DNA from: JACRAO01 sp964490895
GTDB taxonomy: Bacteria > Bdellovibrionota > UBA1018
Reading direction: 5' to 3'
DNA length: 6,483 bases
NCBI GenBank assembly: GCA_964490895.1
Contig: CAZBEI010000033.1
Span: 1 to 6,483 of the forward strand
This document shows positions 1-4,699 of the stretch, piece by piece; position 1 is the first letter of the stretch; the number at the start of each line of letters is the position of its first letter. The notes under the pieces are model-generated. The model had not been told where the DNA came from, ran no database searches, and saw only the letters and a program-made list of their open reading frames with translations. A program made the translations under genes and the position numbers.

Positions 1-262
1 TTGCAGCATTGGCTTCGGCCACATTGACTGACGCACTGGCTGGGCCTGCCGCGCCACTTCCTGGCGCTGGAGTTGCAGCTGCAGCTGCAGGCTTTGCCAC
101 AGCTGGAGCGCTTGTGCTCGTCGGAGCCCCTGCAGTGGGACTTCCAGCACTTCCTGAACTTTCTGTATTGTTGCTCTGTGGACCACCACCTTGTTCATTG
201 CAACCTATAAAGACACTTCCCACAAACAATAGACTCACAAATCCGTACAAAAAATAATTCAT
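1..262 (-). CDS. Putative lipoprotein with low-complexity linker (5' part; runs off the left edge)
   Basis: The minus strand has an open frame from an ATG at 262-260 to the window edge, giving 87 residues with no stop. It begins MNYFLYGFVSLLFVGSVFIGC, a hydrophobic signal segment ending in a lipobox-like FIGC with Cys21 as the predicted lipidation site. The n-region has no Lys or Arg, which is unusual for a signal peptide. From about residue 22 it is almost only Gly, Ser, Ala, Pro, Thr, Asn and Gln, as expected of a flexible linker that holds a domain away from a membrane; the domain itself lies outside the window. A strong Shine-Dalgarno (GAAAGGAG, 275-268) sits 5 nt before the ATG. The gene lies 53 bp downstream of the GT-C glycosyltransferase on the same strand and may be co-transcribed. 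The residue after Cys is Asn rather than Asp, so inner-membrane retention is not obviously signalled. Function unknown; the lipoprotein call is an inference from the N-terminus. Confidence 0.72.
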   Translation of the reverse strand, partial: MNYFLYGFVSLLFVGSVFIGCNEQGGGPQSNNTESSGSAGSPTAGAPTSTSAPAVAKPAAAAATPAPGSGAAGPASASVNVAEANAA

Positions 263-267
263 CGCAG

Positions 268-275
268 CTCCTTTC
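268..275 (-). promoter_or_regulatory. Shine-Dalgarno of the lipoprotein gene
   Basis: On the minus strand GAAAGGAG lies 5 nt before ATG 262-260. It fixes the start and the strand of the left-edge gene, against the longer opposite-strand open frame in the same place. Confidence 0.7.
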
Positions 276-315
276 AAGAATACAATCGGAAGGAATTAAA
301 ATAGATTTGAGGATC

Positions 316-1644
316 TTAACAGTTTTTTTCTTTTTGGCGTCTGTGCTGCCACACCAGAAAAAAACAGAAGAAAAAACCGCAGTATTCGATGACATGGAGA
401 AAGCGGTAAGTCGGCACGGACCAAAACCAGGTATAACTCAGTGTCACTAAATAAGAGAACAAGAGCCATGGGAGATTAAACTCTATACAAGCAAGTGGTA
501 AAATCCAGAGTACGTACCAGCCAAAAACTACTGGAGAACATAACAAGAGCAATCCCAAAACCCAAAGGGCTTCTTTCGTAAAATTAAAAGTTTTTTTGAG
601 CGCCCTAAGCTGCATAAATTTCCAAAAGATCCCAAGTGATACAGAAAGAGCAAAGATCATCTTAGCTGGAAAATTCTTTATTCCAAACGGAGGACCAAAC
701 CGAGTGAGAGAAAAATATTCCATCCAATGCTTAAGAGTAAAATCAGCCATAGAAAAAAAACTCCCGTTAAAATTCCATAATTTTGCATACTCTGAGGCAC
801 CCCCAAAAAGGTTTTGCCCTGCATTTATAAAAGGCAAATACAGAAAAAATAAAGTCAGCAAAAAAAATAAACTATTTTTCTTCCATCGAGAATCATAGCC
901 AATAGCCAATGGAACTAACACAATAGGAAAAAGTTTAGCGCCACTGGCAAGAGCAAGTGCAATCCATCCAGAACTCATTTTTTGACTCTCAAATAATAAC
1001 AAAGCTGCAATGAGAAAAAAAAGAGCAATCGGCTCACAGTGAGCTGTGTTGGCCACCTCTTTTAATACTAAGGGGTTAAAAAAATAAAGCATGCTTAAGA
1101 GTTCATTTTTTCCCTTTTTGCGTAAAATCTTGATCAATAAAAGTCCGGATCCAAACTCAAACAAAGTGAGGACTATTTTTAAACCCAGAAGCGAGTCCGG
1201 AGCAATCAAATGCGAAAGCGCAAACACAAATTGTGAAACAGGTGGATAAATCGTCACCACTTGCATCCATCCGATTTTGTATCGATAATCTACAGATAAA
1301 AAATCCAGATGAGAGTCCGTGGGAGCATACAAATAAGGATTGACTCCATGCCCCAACACTCTCCCGTCCCAAAGATAGCGCCAATAGTCATTTTCGCAAA
1401 AAGGAGAGGTAAACCAGAGAATCACCCTACAACAAAAAGCCGCACACAGTAAAAATTTTAAACTGAGCTTTTTTTTAGAGCTTAAAAGCGCTTTGTTTAA
1501 AACTGCATACAGGAGAAACTGAAACGTCATTAAACCTAAAAAGCGTGGAACACCTGTCTGCAAGGGAGAGAAAAGAAAATAACCGAAACAACTCAGAACA
1601 AATACGCCCACTAACCCTTTTATGAAAGGCTTGCTAAAATCCAA
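316..1644 (-). CDS. Polytopic membrane glycosyltransferase, GT-C fold, GT87/DUF2029-like
   Basis: This 442-residue, strongly hydrophobic protein has roughly ten or more predicted membrane spans, and its C-terminus is basic (HRRQKEKNC). After the first two spans comes an outward loop ENDYWRYLWDGRVLGHGVNPY (residues 84-104, shown in part) holding the acidic pair Glu84/Asp86, then the YAP of residues 106-108 and TIYPPVSQ at 131-138. The combination of an acidic first-loop motif, WDG, G-NPY-YAP and IYPP is what I know from bacterial GT87-like polyprenyl-phosphate-sugar-dependent transferases. Such enzymes transfer a hexose, often mannose, on the outer face of the inner membrane. The start is TTG at 1644-1642, chosen because AGGGGGA (1658-1652) lies 7 nt upstream. 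The gene diverges from a GT2 gene and precedes a lipoprotein gene, which suggests surface glycan or glycoconjugate assembly. Sugar and acceptor cannot be told. Runs of eight T or A occur inside the frame. Fold assignment is fairly sure; the exact family is less so. Confidence 0.82.
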   Translation of the reverse strand: MDFSKPFIKGLVGVFVLSCFGYFLFSPLQTGVPRFLGLMTFQFLLYAVLNKALLSSKKKLSLKFLLCAAFCCRVILWFTSPFCENDYWRYLWDGRVLGHGVNPYLYAPTDSHLDFLSVDYRYKIGWMQVVTIYPPVSQFVFALSHLIAPDSLLGLKIVLTLFEFGSGLLLIKILRKKGKNELLSMLYFFNPLVLKEVANTAHCEPIALFFLIAALLLFESQKMSSGWIALALASGAKLFPIVLVPLAIGYDSRWKKNSLFFLLTLFFLYLPFINAGQNLFGGASEYAKLWNFNGSFFSMADFTLKHWMEYFSLTRFGPPFGIKNFPAKMIFALSVSLGIFWKFMQLRALKKTFNFTKEALWVLGLLLLCSPVVFGWYVLWILPLACIEFNLPWLLFSYLVTLSYTWFWSVPTYRFLHVIEYCGFFFCFFLVWQHRRQKEKNC

Positions 1645-1651
1645 TATTATT

Positions 1652-1658
1652 TCCCCCT
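1652..1658 (-). promoter_or_regulatory. Shine-Dalgarno supporting a TTG start
   Basis: AGGGGGA on the minus strand lies 7 nt before the TTG at 1644-1642. No ATG lies nearby in frame; the next Met is around residue 39, after the first membrane span. The site therefore decides the start of the GT-C gene. Confidence 0.6.
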
Positions 1659-1665
1659 GGTCAGA

Positions 1666-1671
1666 TATAAT
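1666..1671 (+). promoter_or_regulatory. Consensus -10 box (TATAAT) just before the GT2 gene
   Basis: A perfect TATAAT lies 9 nt before ATG 1681. Transcription starting about 7 nt downstream of the box would begin at about 1678, leaving 2-3 nt of leader. No convincing -35 hexamer or extended -10 TG is visible. The AT core (ATATAATAAC) read on the other strand also offers TATTAT, so the divergent GT-C gene may use an overlapping promoter. Inferred from sequence only. Confidence 0.45.
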
Positions 1672-1680
1672 AACATTGAA

Positions 1681-2421
1681 ATGCCTCCACTCTTTAAAAA
1701 AATAATTATTTTGATCCCTGTCTTAAATGAGGAAAAGTGGATTCTCCAGACACTCAAAAACCTTGAACAGACTTTAATACACCTCTCTTTAAAATCTCCA
1801 CTCGAGTGGCAAGTCGTTATCTCTGATGCCGGCAGTATGGATCAAACGCTGGAAATCATCGACCGGTGGATGCCAAAAAAAAAATTTGAACTTCTCAAAA
1901 ACAAGATCCAATCTCCCTCAATTGGAAAAACAATCAATTTAGGTTTATCAAACACGCAAAGTGACTTTGTGTTAATCCTTCCCTGCGACACTGTTGTAAC
2001 GCTAAAGGGATTGCAAGAATTGGAATTCAAAATTTTACATAAAAACGCCCTCTGTGGAGGATTTAGAAAACAATACAAACCCGAAACATTCGCATTAAAA
2101 CTTTTTCAATTCTCTCAAAATTTTTTAAAGATCAAATTTTTACACACTTTATGTTGGACTCACGGAATTTTTTTTCATCGTGCTTGTTTAAAAGATAAAA
2201 AAGTTCCAGAAATAGGCTTCATGGAAGACATCTTATTGTCTGACCACCTAAAAAAAAATCTTCACTGGACCCTCCTAAAAACGCCCATCACAGTCTCCTC
2301 ACGCAGGTACCTTAAGGATGGGGTATTAAAAAGAATCACGCTTAATCTCGCAATATATACTTTGTATAGAACTCGGCTTTTTTCTGTACAATGGCTGAGA
2401 AAACTGTATCACTACATGTAA
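1681..2421 (+). CDS. Family 2 glycosyltransferase, TIGR04283-like
   Basis: This 246-residue GT-A fold enzyme would use a nucleotide-sugar donor in the cytoplasm. Visible motifs in order: the nucleotide-binding strand IIILIPVLNEE (8-18), DAGSMDQT (49-56, usually DGGSxDGT), the DXD region LPCDT (100-104, where the family often has HADT), GGFR (126-129), the acceptor-side MED (181-183) and SSRRY (206-210). The MED-LS-L then SRR order is typical of the TIGR04283 subfamily, whose substrate is not generally known. Length fits the family, and no membrane segment is obvious. ATG 1681 is chosen because the family starts a few residues before this first strand; there is no Shine-Dalgarno, while a TATAAT lies 9 nt upstream, so a leaderless message is likely. 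It diverges from the GT-C gene and ends 2 bp from the stop of the next gene on the other strand. Runs of 10 A (1875-1884), 8 T (2168-2175) and 9 A (2250-2258) lie inside the frame. Confidence 0.88.
   Translation: MPPLFKKIIILIPVLNEEKWILQTLKNLEQTLIHLSLKSPLEWQVVISDAGSMDQTLEIIDRWMPKKKFELLKNKIQSPSIGKTINLGLSNTQSDFVLILPCDTVVTLKGLQELEFKILHKNALCGGFRKQYKPETFALKLFQFSQNFLKIKFLHTLCWTHGIFFHRACLKDKKVPEIGFMEDILLSDHLKKNLHWTLLKTPITVSSRRYLKDGVLKRITLNLAIYTLYRTRLFSVQWLRKLYHYM
1875..1884. repeat. Homopolymer run of 10 A inside the GT2 gene
   Basis: Ten consecutive A encode Lys66-Lys68 of the GT2 enzyme. It is the longest mononucleotide run I found in the window. Loss or gain of one base would truncate the enzyme before its DXD region. 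Slippage is an inference. Confidence 0.8.
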
Positions 2422-2423
2422 AG

Positions 2424-2618
2424 TCAAATCTGCGCACGCAGTTGCTGAGCAAGCCTGGAATCTCTCTCGGCTAAGCGCTTGAGCAAAGATTCCCGAAAGT
2501 CTTTGTCCGCAACTTTGAGCATTGCAAGCACTTGCTGAAATCCATCAATTGGGATTTTTTTCTCTTCTTTGGACTCTTCTTTCGGCCCTCGTTTAGATTC
2601 GTCCTGATTGGTCATCAT
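2424..2618 (-). CDS. Small FliG-like-motif protein, hypothetical
   Basis: This 64-residue protein has two parts. Residues 1-22 are a charged, probably disordered Lys/Glu-rich segment. Residues 26-64 (from GFQQVLAMLKVADKDF to RLAQQLRAQI) read like two or three amphipathic helices. The pattern VL-ML-x-ADKDF-ESLLKRLAERDSRLAQQLR resembles the FliG middle-domain unit (iLN-lDr...il..Le..dpeLae.Ir). FliG is the flagellar rotor protein; here only one such unit is present, so this is not a FliG. ATG 2618 is chosen because GGGGGGAG (2632-2625) lies 6 nt upstream; a second ATG follows immediately at 2615. Its start overlaps the stop of the preceding coiled-coil gene by 4 bp (ATGA), so the two are translationally coupled and probably act together. 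The stop is 2 bp from the convergent GT2 stop. The FliG resemblance is my reading by eye, and the role is unknown. Confidence 0.75.
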   Translation of the reverse strand: MMTNQDESKRGPKEESKEEKKIPIDGFQQVLAMLKVADKDFRESLLKRLAERDSRLAQQLRAQI

Positions 2619-3061
2619 GAAATACTCCCCCCTTGTCTTTTCGAAGATTTTCGAGCTTGTTCATGTAGCTGATCTGTAGAAGCTTGTAGATTTTTTCGAA
2701 GGTTTTCGACCTGAAGCTCAGCATTTTTTTTATACTCGTCCATTTTTTGTGCATTGGCTTTTTTAATATTCTCCAATTCCTGATCGGTGGATTTCTTTTC
2801 TGTGTCCACCCGATCTTCGGAGTTAGCCCGCACTTGATGCAACCGCTCTTCTAAGTTTTCCGCCTCTTGGGAAATTTGGAGGTCATAGGCGTTTCTCAAA
2901 TTCTCAACTTGAAAAGAATGGTTCTCAATGAGTCTCTGGACTTCGTCTTTATGCTTGTCTTGAATTTCGCGGAGCTCTGAGTCATTTTTTTGTTGCATCT
3001 GAGCTCGATAGTTTTTTAGCCTAATCTCATCCGTTGTGGCCGATTTAATATCCAAAGGCAT
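2615..3061 (-). CDS. Coiled-coil protein, hypothetical
   Basis: This 148-residue protein is very rich in Glu, Lys, Gln, Asn and Asp. From about residue 12 to 135 it reads as one long helix with heptad-like hydrophobic spacing. It has no signal peptide, membrane segment or Cys. VENLR recurs at 52-56 and 118-122, hinting at an internal duplication. The tail KSSKRQGGSIS is basic and probably disordered. ATG 3061-3059 is supported by AAGGGG (3074-3069) 7 nt upstream. The gene is the first of a coupled pair: its last codons GGG GGG AGT also form the Shine-Dalgarno of the following FliG-like gene. Long charged coiled coils of this size occur among flagellar and secretion stator proteins (FliH/FliJ type), which would suit a FliG-like partner, but I do not recognise the family and give no function. 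Divergent from the thiolase gene. Confidence 0.78.
   Translation of the reverse strand: MPLDIKSATTDEIRLKNYRAQMQQKNDSELREIQDKHKDEVQRLIENHSFQVENLRNAYDLQISQEAENLEERLHQVRANSEDRVDTEKKSTDQELENIKKANAQKMDEYKKNAELQVENLRKNLQASTDQLHEQARKSSKRQGGSIS
2625..2632 (-). promoter_or_regulatory. Shine-Dalgarno of the FliG-like gene embedded in the upstream gene
   Basis: GGGGGGAG on the minus strand is 6 nt before ATG 2618 and is at the same time the Gly-Gly-Ser codons near the end of the coiled-coil gene. With the ATGA overlap this points to coupled translation. The G6 run could also slip. Confidence 0.6.
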
Positions 3062-3081
3062 TCCGTTGCCCCTTCCCTTTT

Positions 3082-3087
3082 ATTATG
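3082..3087 (-). promoter_or_regulatory. Possible -10 box of the coiled-coil/FliG-like operon
   Basis: On the minus strand CATAAT (5 of 6 to consensus) lies 18 bp downstream of TTGCAT (3111-3106), a weak -35. Transcription would start near 3075, right at the AAGGGG ribosome site. It lies inside the 50-bp divergent spacer shared with the thiolase, so the two promoters would overlap. Weak evidence. Confidence 0.28.
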
Positions 3088-3095
3088 CCTGAATT

Positions 3096-3101
3096 TATAC
3101 T
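3096..3101 (+). promoter_or_regulatory. Possible -10 box (TATACT) just before the thiolase
   Basis: TATACT lies 10 nt before ATG 3112, and there is no Shine-Dalgarno between. The expected transcript start (about 3108) would leave a leader of about 4 nt. No clear -35. It also lies inside the longer reading that would start at ATG 3085, so it argues for the shorter thiolase. Inference. Confidence 0.35.
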
Positions 3102-3111
3102 CAAAATGCAA

Positions 3112-4302
3112 ATGAACCAAACCCTCGTTTTTTTATCTGGCAAAAGAACCCCCCTTGGAGCGTTTGGGGGAAAACTCAAAGAAGTCAGTCCGACAGACTT
3201 GGCCCATGTGGCCGCAAAAGCTGCGCTTTCTCAAGCCACTGTTTTTCCACAACAATTAGATCATATTCTATTTGGAAATGTACTGAGCTCAACTCCCGAG
3301 AGCATCTACATCCCTCGCCACATCGGGCTCAAACTCGGCGCCCTCGAAACCACTCCAGCCCTTGGGGTCAATCGCCTCTGTGGCACTGGATTTCAGGTGA
3401 TTATAGAGGCTTTTCAGCAAATGAATGTTGGCGACTCTGAGGTTCTGCTCATCGGAGGAACAGAAAACATGAGCATGGCTCCCTATGTTCTAAGGAGTGC
3501 CCGCTGGGGAACTAAGATGGGTCACTCACAAATTGCAGATTTAATGACAGAATCGCTTTATGACTCTTACATTCAAATGCCCATGGCCATCACTGCTGAA
3601 AATATTGCAGAAAAATATAAAATATCCAGACGGGACTCAGATGACTTTGCCTTAAGAAGCCAAGAATTGTACGAAGAAGCCCATCGCGGAGAAAAATTTT
3701 CAGAAGAAATCACGCCCTACCATTTGGTAAGTCGCTCAGGCTCAGTCACAACCGTATCCGAAGACGAACACCCCAGACCCAAAACAACAGCGGAGGGCCT
3801 GAGTCTCCTGAAGCCACTTTTCAAAAAAAATGGAGTTGTAACAGCTGGCAACTCAAGTGGGATTGTGGATGGTGCAGCAGCCATGGTCGTGTGCTCAGAA
3901 GCTCGCGCTCAACAAGAGGGCTGGAACCCCCTGGGGCGACTGGTTTCCTATGGAATCATGGGCTGTGATCCCAAGTTTATGGGTATGGGTCCCGTGCCTG
4001 CGATTCAAAAAGCGCTCTATGAGGGCAGGATGAAACTCAAACAAATGGACTTGATCGAAGTAAACGAAGCTTTTGCACCCCAAGTCGTAGCTGTAGAAAG
4101 AGAACTTGAAATTTCTCCCACTTTGCTTAATGTAAATGGAGGAGCCATTGCCTTGGGCCACCCCTTAGCAGCTTCGGGGGTGAGAATTATCCTGAGTTTA
4201 CTCTATGAGTTGAGAAGGCGGAAAAAACGCTATGGCTTAGGATCAGCCTGCATTGGGGGCGGACAAGGCATCGCAATGATCGTGGAGGCGTTTCGAGCAT
4301 AA
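3112..4302 (+). CDS. 3-ketoacyl-CoA thiolase / acetyl-CoA acetyltransferase, ACAA2-like
   Basis: This thiolase cleaves 3-ketoacyl-CoA with CoA to acetyl-CoA and a shortened acyl-CoA, or condenses two acetyl-CoA; it acts in the cytoplasm. It is complete. The nucleophile is Cys90 in NRLCGTGFQ, and the other catalytic residues are His350 in GGAIALGHPL and Cys380 in SACIGGGQG; NEAFAPQ is also present. From memory, long stretches (NRLCGxGFQ, the xPMAxTAEN region, DEHxRPxTT, SGCDP-like MGCDP, MGxGPVPAI, VNVNGGAIALGHPL-like) follow human mitochondrial ACAA2, so a beta-oxidation role is more likely than PHA or ketone metabolism. ATG 3112 gives 396 residues, matching ACAA2's 397 and its N-terminus; upstream in-frame ATGs at 3085 and 3106 add 9 or 2 residues. 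None has a Shine-Dalgarno. It is followed after 14 bp by zapA on the same strand. Confidence 0.93.
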   Translation: MNQTLVFLSGKRTPLGAFGGKLKEVSPTDLAHVAAKAALSQATVFPQQLDHILFGNVLSSTPESIYIPRHIGLKLGALETTPALGVNRLCGTGFQVIIEAFQQMNVGDSEVLLIGGTENMSMAPYVLRSARWGTKMGHSQIADLMTESLYDSYIQMPMAITAENIAEKYKISRRDSDDFALRSQELYEEAHRGEKFSEEITPYHLVSRSGSVTTVSEDEHPRPKTTAEGLSLLKPLFKKNGVVTAGNSSGIVDGAAAMVVCSEARAQQEGWNPLGRLVSYGIMGCDPKFMGMGPVPAIQKALYEGRMKLKQMDLIEVNEAFAPQVVAVERELEISPTLLNVNGGAIALGHPLAASGVRIILSLLYELRRRKKRYGLGSACIGGGQGIAMIVEAFRA

Positions 4303-4304
4303 CT

Positions 4305-4310
4305 AGGAGG
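4305..4310 (+). promoter_or_regulatory. Shine-Dalgarno of zapA
   Basis: A perfect AGGAGG stands 6 nt before ATG 4317, just after the thiolase stop. With a 14-bp gap it implies one transcript for the two genes but independent translation initiation. Confidence 0.75.
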
Positions 4311-4316
4311 ACGAGT

Positions 4317-4616
4317 ATGAAAATGATTGAAATCAGTTTCTTAGGGCAAAAAATGATGTTCAAAGCTTCGGGGGATCCTGAAAAAAACACAGAAGTTCTC
4401 GAACTGGTCACTAAAAAATTACTCTCAGCAGAGTCGAGGGCTAAAAATCTAGCCCCTCATCAAATTGCAATCCTAGCGCTTTTAGATTTGGCAGAGGATT
4501 ATATCCAAGCAAAAACAAACACCAAAAAGTTTAAGTTGAACATGGATCAAAAATCCAAAGAACTCTTTCGCCTGATCAACTGCAAACCCCCAGCCAGTGT
4601 GGGAAATTCGTGGTGA
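4317..4616 (+). CDS. zapA: Cell division protein ZapA
   Basis: This 99-residue protein fits ZapA, a small cytoplasmic protein that bundles FtsZ filaments at the division site. Seen: an N-terminal beta region MKMIEISFLGQKMMFKASGD (first 20 residues), then a helix with the ZapA-like spacing EVLELVTKKL, and a long C-terminal helix around HQIAILALLDLAEDYIQA, the part that forms the ZapA tetramer coiled coil. Length is normal (about 90-110). The N-terminus is placed by the AGGAGG 6 nt upstream. It is the second gene of an operon with the thiolase, an unusual partner for a division gene. The expected downstream neighbours seen in some bacteria (6S RNA, rny) are absent; a hairpin with a T-run follows instead. 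ZapA is short and divergent, so the family call rests on pattern and length; other small coiled-coil proteins cannot be excluded. Confidence 0.78.
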   Translation: MKMIEISFLGQKMMFKASGDPEKNTEVLELVTKKLLSAESRAKNLAPHQIAILALLDLAEDYIQAKTNTKKFKLNMDQKSKELFRLINCKPPASVGNSW

Positions 4617-4650
4617 GTGATTTTTATCTTTTTTCACCGACTAAGTAAGC

Positions 4651-4674
4651 CATGAGCGGAAGCTCTTGTTTTTT
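4651..4674 (+). terminator. Weak intrinsic terminator after zapA
   Basis: GAGC-GGAA-GCTC (4654-4665) forms a 4-bp stem with a GNRA-type tetraloop, and two further pairs (C4651-G4668, A4652-T4667) are possible past a T-T mismatch. TTGTTTTTT follows immediately. The stem is short, so efficiency is uncertain. The T-run is on the plus side only; I see no matching terminator for the convergent ATPase. Confidence 0.5.
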
Positions 4675-4699
4675 GACTACAAAATAATGAGGACATTTG

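Noticed and set aside
9..257. Plus-strand Ala-rich open frame over the left edge
   Set aside because: It is a mirror of the Ala/Pro-rich lipoprotein on the minus strand, which has a strong Shine-Dalgarno and a lipobox. The plus frame has neither.
195..395. Minus-strand open frame straddling the lipoprotein and GT-C genes
   Set aside because: It overlaps two better-supported genes in another frame and has no recognisable domain.
596..898. Plus-strand open frame inside the GT-C gene
   Set aside because: It is antisense to the membrane-protein codons and shows no domain or ribosome site.
2430..2441. Palindrome CTGCGCACGCAG as a bidirectional terminator between convergent genes
   Set aside because: No T-run follows on either strand, and it lies inside the FliG-like gene, so it is probably coding chance.
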